Shown here in pieces: positions 1 through 7,090 of a stretch of DNA of 64,000 nt; the first letter of the stretch is position 1; each line of letters starts with the position of its first letter. A program made the position numbers and the translations under genes. Where the stretch lies: contig NZ_JAKFGM010000003.1 of NCBI RefSeq assembly GCF_021502585.1, positions 434,001 through 498,000 on the forward strand, given 5' to 3'. This DNA comes from Sphingomonas cremea. GTDB lineage: Bacteria; Pseudomonadota; Alphaproteobacteria; Sphingomonadales; Sphingomonadaceae. The notes under the pieces are model-generated. The model was not told the origin of the DNA and made no database searches. It saw nothing but the letters and a program-made list of their open reading frames with translations.

Positions 1-288
1 GCAGCCTTCGTCGGCGTTCCCAGTGGCAATGGCGGCACCGGTGTGCGCGTTCATCGCGGCTTTGGCGGCCATGGCGATCGCGGCCGTCACGGGCGGTTCG
101 ACGACGGCGGAGCGATCGGCACCTGGTACGAGGGCGGCGAATGGGCCCTGTACAACAACCGGACGTGGGAGGCCGACAGCTACAACGACTGGTGGCACGA
201 TCGCCCCGACCGCGCCTTCCCGCGCTGGGTCATGACCAACACCAATTGCGAGAGGATGTGGTCGTCCGGCAGCGGCTGGCGCTGCTAG
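1..288 (+). CDS. C-terminal part of an unrecognised Gly/Trp-rich protein (5' end outside window)
   Basis: The frame is open from the first base and ends with TAG at 286-288, so only the last 95 codons are visible. The protein is rich in Gly, His and Arg at first, then rich in Trp, Asn and Asp (WYEGGEWALYNN, YNDWWHD). It ends in a short Cys-containing tail (TNTNCERMW to GWRC). The two cysteines and the aromatic, low-lysine composition suggest an exported protein, but no family is recognised and no signal peptide can be judged. A strong inverted repeat overlaps the stop codon. A GTG at 43 could be read as an internal start, but the frame continues upstream of it. Confidence 0.45.
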   Translation, partial: AAFVGVPSGNGGTGVRVHRGFGGHGDRGRHGRFDDGGAIGTWYEGGEWALYNNRTWEADSYNDWWHDRPDRAFPRWVMTNTNCERMWSSGSGWRC

Positions 289-318
289 CGCGGTACGCTT
301 GATCAAACGCCGCGCTAG
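285..318. terminator. 9-bp perfect inverted repeat at gene end
   Basis: CTAGCGCGG (285-293) is repeated as its exact reverse complement CCGCGCTAG (310-318) around a 16-base loop. The loop itself contains the palindrome TTGATCAA. The left arm includes the TAG stop of the preceding gene. No T-run follows, so a classic intrinsic terminator is not certain, but the position just after a gene and before the next ribosome binding site fits a transcript-end hairpin. Confidence 0.4.
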
Positions 319-374
319 TCTCGGCCGCTGCGCCTTGCTACGCTCCGTTCCGATTGCGTGAGGGGAGAATAGCA

Positions 375-701
375 ATGCCCGACGTCGCCGCCGCCAAGGC
401 TCGCCTTGAAGTCCAGCTCGCCGAGCTTGAAGCGCGCCAGGCGCGCATCGCGGAAGACCTTGCCGAGCCGCTCAATGCCGACAGCGGCGAGCAGGCGGTC
501 GAGATGGAGGATGACGCCTCGCTGGAAGGCCAGGGCGCGCTGGTTGCGAAGGAAATCGCCTCGGTAAAGCGCGCGCTTGGGCGGATCGTGGACGGCACCT
601 ATGGCGAATGCGTCCGCTGTGGCGAGGACATCGCCCCGGCCCGGCTCGAGGCCCGCCCCGAAGCAGCGCTGTGCATCGACTGCGCCCGCGCCGCGGAGTG
701 A
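375..701 (+). CDS. TraR/DksA C4-type zinc-finger protein
   Basis: A 108-residue protein of the TraR/DksA group, which act on RNA polymerase through its secondary channel. The N-terminal ~75 residues are a charged, coiled-coil-like helix pair (repeated ARLEVQLAELEARQ pattern). The C-terminus has four cysteines in CVRCGED ... CIDCA spacing (C-x2-C-x17-C-x2-C), the zinc finger of the family. At this length it resembles the short DksA-like proteins of alphaproteobacteria rather than full-length DksA (about 150 residues). ATG 375 is chosen because AGGGGAG lies 7-8 bases upstream; a TTG at 354 would place that site inside the gene. Its TGA abuts the convergent stop of the next gene (TGATCA at 699-704). 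Confidence 0.85.
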   Translation: MPDVAAAKARLEVQLAELEARQARIAEDLAEPLNADSGEQAVEMEDDASLEGQGALVAKEIASVKRALGRIVDGTYGECVRCGEDIAPARLEARPEAALCIDCARAAE

Positions 702-2777
702 TCAATCGCCCAGCTGGGTAATCACGAACGCATAAGCCTCCGCCACTTCGAACAGCGAGTTCCAGCGGCCCGACTTGCCGCCATGACCCGCGCCCATGTT
801 GATCTTCAGCAGCAGCAGATTGTCGTCGGTCTTGGTGGCGCGGAGCTTGGCCGCCCATTTGGCCGGCTCCCAATAAGTCACCCGCGGGTCGGTAAGGCCG
901 CCGGTGATCAACATCGCCGGATAGGCCTTGGCCTCGACATTGTCGTAGGGGCTGTAGCTCCTGATCAGGTGGAATGCGTCGGGATCGGTGATCGGGTTGC
1001 CCCATTCCGTCCACTCGCCGGGGGTCAGCGGAAGCGTATCGTCGAGCATAGTGTTCAAGACATCGACAAACGGAACGTCGGCAACCACCGCCCCGAACAG
1101 TTCCGGCGCCTGGTTGACCACCGCGCCCATCAATTCGCCGCCGGCCGATCCGCCTTGCGCAGCGACCCGCCCGGCCTTCGCATAACCCTCTGCGATCAGG
1201 CCTCGGGTCACGTCGACGAAATCGTTGAAGCTGTTGGTCCGCTGCTTCAGCTTGCCGTCGAGGAACCATTGGTAGCCAAGGTCGTCGCCGCCGCGGATGT
1301 GGGCGATGGCAAAGGCGAAGCCGCGATCGACCAGGCTGAGGCGGCTGGTCGAGAAGCTGGGCGGGACTGCATAGCCGTAGGCACCGTAGCCATAGACGAA
1401 CAGCTTGCCCGATCCGTCCTTGGCGAACTCCTTGCGGCGGAGGACCGATACCGGGATCCGCTTGCCGTCCCGGGCGGGAATCATCAGCCGTTCGGTGACA
1501 TATTGGCTGGAATCATAGCCTGACGGGATTTCCTGGACCTTGCGGACCTCCAACCGCTGTTCCGCCGGATGATAGTCGTAAGTCGTCTGCGGCGTGACCA
1601 TCGACGAATAGGCCAGGCGGTAGCTGTCGGGGGCATATTCGGGATTGCCGGAGAAGCTGGCGCTGTAGCTCGCCTCGGCGAAGGGAACGCGCTCTTCCCT
1701 GCCGCTGGGGTAGTCGCGCAAGATGAGCTGATCGAGGCCGTCGACCCGGCTGCCGATCAAGAGGTGGTCGCGGTGGCTGGTTAGGCCGCGGAGGTAGGTG
1801 CGGTCGCTCCCCGCCACCACCTCGGCCCACTCGCCGGGCTTTGCCGGGTCGGCCGAAGCGATGCGGAAATTGACATGGCTATCGTTGGTCAGGATCCACA
1901 GCCTGCCGTGGGCTGCGTCGATCTCATACTGGATATCCGGCCGGCGAGGCTTGACCAGCACCAGCGGCATGGTCGGATCGTCGGCCGGAACGATGCGCAC
2001 CTCGTTCGATGAGTTGTTGCCGGTCGAGATGAAGATCCGGCTGTCGTCGGTCGAGCGTGCCGCGCCGACCGAGAAGGCAATGTCGTCCTTCTCCTCATAA
2101 AGCGTCACCGCCTTCGCCGGATCGTCGCCGATGCGATGATATTGCGCACGGTAGCTGCGCCACTGGTCGTTGACTTCGGTGAAGACCAGGCCCGTCGAAT
2201 CGCTCGTCCAGACGGGGTTGCCGATGCCAACCCTGGTCACCGTCTCGATATCATTGCCGGTCGCAAGATCGCGGACAACCAGCTTGAACCGTTCCGATCC
2301 GTCGTCGTCAGCCAGGGTGGCGAGCAGCTTGCCGTCCGGGCTGACTGCGAAGGCGCCGAGCCGGTAATATTCCTTGCCCTCAGCCTCTGCATTCTCGCTG
2401 TAGATCAGCGTCCCTTTGCCTCCAGCCGCAGGCTTGCGGTACCAGTCGCGGTACTGGGTGCCCTTCTTGAATTCCGACCAGTAGAGCCAGTTGCCGTCCT
2501 TGATCGGGACCGAGGCGTCGTCTTCCTTGATCCGGCCCTTCATCTCTTCGAACAGTTCGTCGATGAGCTGCTTGTGCGGTCCCATCAATGCTTCGAAATA
2601 GGCATTTTCGGCCTTGAGGTAGCCAAGGACCGCCTCATCCTGGACGTCGGGATAGTCTTTATCCCGTAGCCACGCCCAAGGATCGTCAATGCGGATGCCA
2701 TGGCGTTCGTAGCTATAAGGGCGCTGTTCGGCGGTCGGCGGGGCGGGCAGGTTCGGAGCTTTGTTCATCGTCGCCAT
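702..2777 (-). CDS. ptrB: S9A peptidase, oligopeptidase B type
   Basis: A serine oligopeptidase of about 691 residues, the usual size for oligopeptidase B / prolyl oligopeptidase. An N-terminal seven-bladed propeller region (about 1-400) contains WAWLRDKDYP and repeated strands such as AVSPDGKLLATL. It is followed by an alpha/beta-hydrolase domain. The nucleophile is in GGSAGGELMG. The acid is likely the Asp in GGLTDPRVTYWEPAKW, and the His is in NMGAGHGGKSGRW; together these are the oligopeptidase B signature, which cleaves short peptides after basic residues. No signal peptide is present, so it is probably cytosolic. In-frame starts are TTG 2780, ATG 2777 and ATG 2768; ATG 2777 is used here. 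It is transcribed divergently from the Xaa-Pro aminopeptidase gene, which gives a peptide-degrading pair. Confidence 0.9.
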   Translation of the reverse strand: MATMNKAPNLPAPPTAEQRPYSYERHGIRIDDPWAWLRDKDYPDVQDEAVLGYLKAENAYFEALMGPHKQLIDELFEEMKGRIKEDDASVPIKDGNWLYWSEFKKGTQYRDWYRKPAAGGKGTLIYSENAEAEGKEYYRLGAFAVSPDGKLLATLADDDGSERFKLVVRDLATGNDIETVTRVGIGNPVWTSDSTGLVFTEVNDQWRSYRAQYHRIGDDPAKAVTLYEEKDDIAFSVGAARSTDDSRIFISTGNNSSNEVRIVPADDPTMPLVLVKPRRPDIQYEIDAAHGRLWILTNDSHVNFRIASADPAKPGEWAEVVAGSDRTYLRGLTSHRDHLLIGSRVDGLDQLILRDYPSGREERVPFAEASYSASFSGNPEYAPDSYRLAYSSMVTPQTTYDYHPAEQRLEVRKVQEIPSGYDSSQYVTERLMIPARDGKRIPVSVLRRKEFAKDGSGKLFVYGYGAYGYAVPPSFSTSRLSLVDRGFAFAIAHIRGGDDLGYQWFLDGKLKQRTNSFNDFVDVTRGLIAEGYAKAGRVAAQGGSAGGELMGAVVNQAPELFGAVVADVPFVDVLNTMLDDTLPLTPGEWTEWGNPITDPDAFHLIRSYSPYDNVEAKAYPAMLITGGLTDPRVTYWEPAKWAAKLRATKTDDNLLLLKINMGAGHGGKSGRWNSLFEVAEAYAFVITQLGD

Positions 2778-2859
2778 CAAGCAATCGGCAGCGGTCGCGT
2801 CCAGCGCAAAACGGCGTTAGAGGGGACCGATTCACCCATTCGCTTGAAGAAGGTGCCGT

Positions 2860-4659
2860 ATGTCATCCTATGCCGACCGTCTCGCTGCCCTCCGCCAACA
2901 GCTGAAGGAGGACCGTCTCGACGGCTTCGTCGTCCCGCTGACCGACGAGCATATGAGCGAATATGTCGGAAGCTACGCACAGCGGCTTGCGTGGCTGACC
3001 GGATTCAAAGGCTCCGCCGGCTCCGCGGTCGTACTGCCGGAACAAGCGGCGATCTTCACCGACGGCCGCTATACGATCCAGGTGCGGCAGCAGGTCAGCC
3101 CGACCGAGTGGAGCTACCAGTCCGTCCCCGAAACCAGCATCTCGCAATGGCTGAAGGAACATGCGCCGCAGGGCGCCAAGATCGGTTACGATCCCTGGTT
3201 ACACACAGCCGATTGGGTGAAGCAGGCCACGGCCCAGCTGGCCGCCAAGGGTGCCGAACTGGTTGCGGTTAAGAGGAACCCGATCGATGCAGTTTGGGCC
3301 GACCGGCCTGAACCATCGAAGGCAAGGTTGATCGTCCAGCCCGAGGAACTGACGGGACAATCGTCCGCCGACAAGCGCCATGGCATGGCCGACTGGCTGG
3401 CCAAGGAGGGCGCCGATGCGGCGGTGCTGGCTGCGCTCGATTCGATCGCCTGGACGTTCAACGTCCGGGGCGCCGACGTTACCCACACCCCGGTCGCCCT
3501 GGCCTATGCAGTAGCCCATAGTGATGGCACCGCCGACTTGTTCGTCGAGGGCGAGAAGGTGGGCGACGACGTCCGCGCGCATCTCGGCAACGGTGTGCGA
3601 CTGCACGAACGTGATGAGTTTGAGACCTTTCTGCGATCGCTGGCTGGCAAGCTGGTGGCGGTCGACCCCGAGCGCTCGGTCGCGGCGATTTCGCAAGCGC
3701 TCGAAGAAGGTGGCGCGCGCATCCTCAGCCGCCGCGATCCGGCCGTGCTGCCCAAGGCGGTAAAGAACAAGGTCGAGATTGCAGGGCACCAGGCAGCACA
3801 AGCGCGCGATGGCGCGGCGGTGTCGCGGTTCCTGAAGTGGGTCGAGGAAGAGGCCCCGAACGGCGGGATCGACGAAATGATCGCACAGGATAAGCTTCTC
3901 GGATTCCGCGAGGAATTGGGCGGCCTAAAGGACCTCAGCTTCGACACCATTTCGGCCTTCGGGCCCAACGGCGCATTGCCGCACTACAAGGGAACGGCGG
4001 AGTCCAACCTGCCCTTCACGACCGGAACGCTCTACCTGGTCGATTCGGGCGGGCAGTACCAGGACGGTACCACCGACATCACCCGCACCGTGCCGATCGG
4101 CGAACCGACCGCGGAGATGATCGACCGCTTTACCCGCGTACTGCAGGGCCACATCGCCATTGCCACCGCGTTATTCCCCAAGGGCACGCGAGGTTCGCAA
4201 CTCGACAGCTTCGCCCGCCGGCCGCTGTGGGAAGCGGGCGTCGACTATGCCCATGGCACCGGCCATGGCGTAGGCGCTTTTCTGGCAGTGCACGAAGGGC
4301 CGCAGCGGATCGCGCCGGTCGGCAGTTCGCAGTCGGGCGGCGACGAACCGCTTCAGGCGGGGATGATCATTTCGAACGAGCCCGGTTATTATAAGCCGAA
4401 CGAATATGGGATCCGGATCGAGAATCTGGTGCTGGTGGTCGAGAAAAATGTCGCGGGCGCCGAGAAGGAGATGCTCGGGTTCGAAACGCTGACCTATGTG
4501 CCGATCGAGAAAAAGCTGATCGACGTAGCGATGCTGACCGACCGCGAGCTCGACTGGCTCAACGATTATCATGCAAAGGTGCTGGCCCTGATTGGCCCGC
4601 AGCTTTCGTGGGAGGATAAGGCATGGCTGGAAAGGCAATGTGCGGCGCTAAGCCGCTAG
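2860..4659 (+). CDS. pepP: M24B aminopeptidase P family (Xaa-Pro aminopeptidase)
   Basis: A 599-residue metallopeptidase that removes N-terminal residues preceding proline. It has the long three-domain form: two creatinase-like N-terminal domains (about 1-310) and a C-terminal pita-bread catalytic domain. The dinuclear metal ligands are visible: Asp pair in DSGGQYQDGTTDITRT, His in GTGHGVGAFLAVHEGP, Glu in ISNEPGYY and Glu in GIRIENLVL. The C-terminal tail (about 60 residues, ending QCAALSR) matches the extended eukaryote-like AMPP group. ATG 2860 follows a GAAGAAGG site at a 6-base spacing. The extreme 3' end is overlapped by a small gene in another frame. It is divergent from ptrB over an 82-base gap. 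The gene symbol is by family; the E. coli PepP is shorter. Confidence 0.9.
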   Translation: MSSYADRLAALRQQLKEDRLDGFVVPLTDEHMSEYVGSYAQRLAWLTGFKGSAGSAVVLPEQAAIFTDGRYTIQVRQQVSPTEWSYQSVPETSISQWLKEHAPQGAKIGYDPWLHTADWVKQATAQLAAKGAELVAVKRNPIDAVWADRPEPSKARLIVQPEELTGQSSADKRHGMADWLAKEGADAAVLAALDSIAWTFNVRGADVTHTPVALAYAVAHSDGTADLFVEGEKVGDDVRAHLGNGVRLHERDEFETFLRSLAGKLVAVDPERSVAAISQALEEGGARILSRRDPAVLPKAVKNKVEIAGHQAAQARDGAAVSRFLKWVEEEAPNGGIDEMIAQDKLLGFREELGGLKDLSFDTISAFGPNGALPHYKGTAESNLPFTTGTLYLVDSGGQYQDGTTDITRTVPIGEPTAEMIDRFTRVLQGHIAIATALFPKGTRGSQLDSFARRPLWEAGVDYAHGTGHGVGAFLAVHEGPQRIAPVGSSQSGGDEPLQAGMIISNEPGYYKPNEYGIRIENLVLVVEKNVAGAEKEMLGFETLTYVPIEKKLIDVAMLTDRELDWLNDYHAKVLALIGPQLSWEDKAWLERQCAALSR

Positions 4660-4781
4660 GCTGGATCGCGCTCGGCTGGACGCTTGCGGCGCTCTACATT
4701 CTCGGGCCGCGTGTTGCGCTCAATCGCGGGCTCGACACGGGCTACTCGTTGGCCGCCTGGGTCGGGTCCTTTTTCGGCTGA
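4623..4781 (+). CDS. small predicted membrane protein (52 aa)
   Basis: A 52-residue reading frame starts inside the 3' end of the aminopeptidase P gene (37-base overlap, different frame) and ends at TGA 4779-4781. Support is a strong ribosome binding site (GGGAGG at 4610-4615, then 7 bases, then ATG) and a single hydrophobic stretch GWIALGWTLAALYILGP typical of a one-pass membrane peptide, ending AAWVGSFFG. No family is recognised. Its 3' end overlaps the convergent 42-residue gene at 4742-4870 by 40 bases, so both cannot be under simple independent constraint. It is plausible but unproven. Confidence 0.45.
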   Translation: MAGKAMCGAKPLGWIALGWTLAALYILGPRVALNRGLDTGYSLAAWVGSFFG

Positions 4782-4870
4782 GCTTCACGCGATTGCGCCT
4801 TCCTCCGCTTGAGGTTTTCGCGCAGCGCCGCGGCGAGCCGCTCTTCCTTGTCCTTGTCGCCCTTGCGCAT
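4742..4870 (-). CDS. small highly charged protein (42 aa)
   Basis: This minus-strand frame encodes a 42-residue peptide beginning MRKGDKDKEERLAAALREN and ending PTQAANE. It is amphipathic and very Lys/Arg/Glu-rich with one predicted helix (EERLAAALRENLKRRKAQ). From memory, short peptides of this type (MRKGDKDKE...LRRRKAQ) occur as conserved hypothetical proteins in sphingomonads, which is why it is listed despite its size. No strong ribosome binding site is seen before the ATG at 4870. It converges on and overlaps the 52-residue frame at 4623-4781 and lies upstream of tRNA-Thr on the other strand. Function unknown. Confidence 0.5.
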   Translation of the reverse strand: MRKGDKDKEERLAAALRENLKRRKAQSREAQPKKDPTQAANE

Positions 4871-4912
4871 GCCACATGCGGCTAATATTCCCGCGCCCGC
4901 TCGGCAAGCGGG

Positions 4913-4941
4913 TTGACGGTTGGACGGGGGTCGGCCATAGG
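4913..4941 (+). promoter_or_regulatory. sigma-70-like promoter of tRNA-Thr(GGT)
   Basis: TTGACG at 4913-4918 and CATAGG at 4936-4941 are separated by exactly 17 bases. The tRNA starts 20 bases after the -10 element, leaving room for a short leader. The -35 is close to consensus and the -10 is weak (3 of 6). Confidence 0.45.
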
Positions 4942-4961
4942 CCCGCCCGTCATTCCGACAT

Positions 4962-5036
<75 letters not shown>

Positions 5037-5048
5037 TTTCCACGCACA

Positions 5049-5067
5049 GCCATGCCGGGGGCATGGC
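5049..5067 (+). terminator. hairpin after tRNA-Thr(GGT)
   Basis: GCCATGCC (5049-5056) and GGCATGGC (5060-5067) form a perfect 8-bp stem with a 3-base loop, starting 12 bases after the tRNA CCA. No T-run follows directly, so it may be a processing or rho-assisted end rather than a classical terminator. Confidence 0.4.
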
Positions 5068-5149
5068 GAGCATGGAAATCTGATTTCACCGCCACGACTT
5101 CCATTTCCCCACATTGACGAGCCGCCTCGCCCCCGCCATGCGGGCGTCG

Positions 5150-6151
5150 ATGCGCTTCTTCTCCGACAATGCCGCCGCGGCCTGTCCCCAGGTGATGGAG
5201 GCGCTCACCAGGGCGAACCGGATCGATACGGCTTATGACGGCGACGAATGGTCGCAGCGGCTCGACGGGGCTTTTTCCGACTTGTTCGGCAAGCAGGTCC
5301 GCGCTTTGTGGGTGACGACGGGAACCGCTGCCAACTGCCTCGGCCTCGCCACGCTATGCCCGCCGCATGGCGCGATCCTGTGCCATGAGGTAGCGCATAT
5401 CGAAGTGGACGAAGCCGGAGCGCCGGGCTTCTTCACCCATGGCGCCAAGCTGACGTTGCTTGCCGGCGAAGGCGCGAAGCTTTCGCCCGATGGGGTCGAG
5501 GAAGCATGCGCCCGCGTCCGAGATGACGTCCACCAGGTCCAGCCGTCGGCGCTGTCGATCACCAATGCGACCGAATATGGCCTGAGCTACCGGCCGGACG
5601 AGGTCGCCGCGCTGGGCGAGGTAGCCCGGCGGCGTGGGCTCGGCTTCCACATGGACGGGGCTCGCTTCGCCAACGCCATCGCCTTTACCGGCGCCGATCC
5701 GGCCGATCTTACATGGCGGGCGGGCGTGAACGTGTTGAGCTTCGGTTTCGTCAAGAATGGCGGGATGAATGCGGAAGCGCTGATCTTCTTCGATCCGGCC
5801 GCAGCCGAGGTCGTGCCGCGGCTGAGGAAACGTGCAGGGCATCTCCTGTCGAAAGGCCGCTACCTTGCGGCCCAGATATTGGCGATGCTCGAGAATGACC
5901 TGTGGCTCACCAACGCCCGTGCTGCCAACGCCGCCGCGGCGGTGCTGGCCAAGGCGGCCGGTAACCGCCTGATCTACCCGGTCGAGGCCAATGAACTGTT
6001 CGTGCGCATGTCTGCCGAAGAGGTCGCGACGCTGTTCGAACAGGGCTTCGACTTTTACGAATGGAGCCCAGACGAAGTTCGACTGGTTACCAGCTGGGAC
6101 CAGGACATGGACGCGGTCGGCCGGCTCGCGGCGGCGATCGAGGCCGTGTGA
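5150..6151 (+). CDS. ltaE: threonine aldolase family protein (PLP-dependent)
   Basis: A fold-type I PLP enzyme of about 333 residues, related to low-specificity threonine aldolase, which splits threonine or allo-threonine to glycine and acetaldehyde. Visible hallmarks are FFSDNAAAACP at the N-terminus, HIEVDEAGAPGFF, the Asp of HMDGARFANA that pairs with the PLP pyridine nitrogen, and the probable PLP lysine in SFGFVKNGGMNAEAL. ATG 5150 (MRFFSDN) is chosen because the family normally begins there; TTG 5114 and ATG 5138 are alternatives and none has a clear ribosome binding site. The downstream transporter overlaps its stop by 4 bases, so the two are probably co-transcribed. Substrate specificity within the family is not decided by sequence alone. 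Confidence 0.8.
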   Translation: MRFFSDNAAAACPQVMEALTRANRIDTAYDGDEWSQRLDGAFSDLFGKQVRALWVTTGTAANCLGLATLCPPHGAILCHEVAHIEVDEAGAPGFFTHGAKLTLLAGEGAKLSPDGVEEACARVRDDVHQVQPSALSITNATEYGLSYRPDEVAALGEVARRRGLGFHMDGARFANAIAFTGADPADLTWRAGVNVLSFGFVKNGGMNAEALIFFDPAAAEVVPRLRKRAGHLLSKGRYLAAQILAMLENDLWLTNARAANAAAAVLAKAAGNRLIYPVEANELFVRMSAEEVATLFEQGFDFYEWSPDEVRLVTSWDQDMDAVGRLAAAIEAV

Positions 6152-7080
6152 AGGACGGCGTTCGGATCGATGCGTCGATCATCGTCCCGTTCATCATCTT
6201 CACCGGCGTTTGGGGGTCGACGTGGATCGTCATTCGCGACCAGATCGGCACGGTGCCGCCGCAATGGTCGGTAGCGTACAGGTTCATGATCGCTGCAGTC
6301 GCGATGGCATTAGTCGCAAAGTGGAAGGGCCAATCGCTCAAGCTCGACCGCGGGGGGCTAATCGCTGCGCTGGTGCTCGGAGTCACCCAGTTCAGTGTCA
6401 ATTTCAACAGCGTCTACCTGGCGGAGCGCTACATCACTTCGGGCGTGGTGGCGACGGTGTTTGCGCTGCTGCTGATTCCCAACAGCCTGCTTGCCTGGGC
6501 TTTTCTGGGCCAGAAGCCCAACCGCCGTTTCCTCATGGCCGGGCTGGTCGCGATCGCCGGCGTCGCACTCCTGTTTGTACATGAGATCCGTTCCAGCACA
6601 GCTGAGCCTCGCGATATTGCCATCGGCCTGGCGTTGACCCTGCTGGGGCTGCTGGGTGCCTCTTCTGCCAATGTCTATCAGGCGGGGAGGGAAGCGAGGC
6701 GCCATCCCCTGCTGGCGCTGTTGGCATGGTCAATGGCGATCGGAGCGCTGCTCGATGCCGTGCTTGCCTACACGGTGGCGGGGCCGCCGGTGGTTGAGGG
6801 GCGGCTGGGATATTGGGCCGGCATATTCTACCTCGCGCTGTTCGGCTCGGTGCTCTGCTTCGCACTGTATTTCCCGGTGGTTCGGAAGATCGGCCCGGGC
6901 AAGGCTGCCTATTCGAGCGTGATGGTGCCGATCATCGCGATGAGCCTGTCGACTGCCTTTGAAGGCTATCGCTGGAGCGCGCTGGCGGTGGCGGGCGGCG
7001 TCCTGGCGCTCGGCGGGATGCTCCTTGCGCTCGCCGGGCGGAGGCGGCCGATGCTTGTGACCGCGCCCGACGCCGCCTAA
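6148..7080 (+). CDS. EamA/DMT family transporter
   Basis: A 310-residue inner-membrane protein with about ten hydrophobic segments in two EamA repeats, typical of drug/metabolite exporters. The first segment contains FIIFTGVWGSTWIVIRDQ, the family's usual start, and the second repeat begins near GLLGASSANVYQAGR. It starts at GTG 6148, which overlaps the threonine aldolase stop as GTGA; this start removes an unrelated hydrophilic upstream stretch. The coupling to a threonine aldolase suggests export of an amino acid or related metabolite, but the substrate cannot be read from sequence. Confidence 0.85.
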   Translation: MKDGVRIDASIIVPFIIFTGVWGSTWIVIRDQIGTVPPQWSVAYRFMIAAVAMALVAKWKGQSLKLDRGGLIAALVLGVTQFSVNFNSVYLAERYITSGVVATVFALLLIPNSLLAWAFLGQKPNRRFLMAGLVAIAGVALLFVHEIRSSTAEPRDIAIGLALTLLGLLGASSANVYQAGREARRHPLLALLAWSMAIGALLDAVLAYTVAGPPVVEGRLGYWAGIFYLALFGSVLCFALYFPVVRKIGPGKAAYSSVMVPIIAMSLSTAFEGYRWSALAVAGGVLALGGMLLALAGRRRPMLVTAPDAA

Positions 7081-7090
7081 GTCCGACCTC

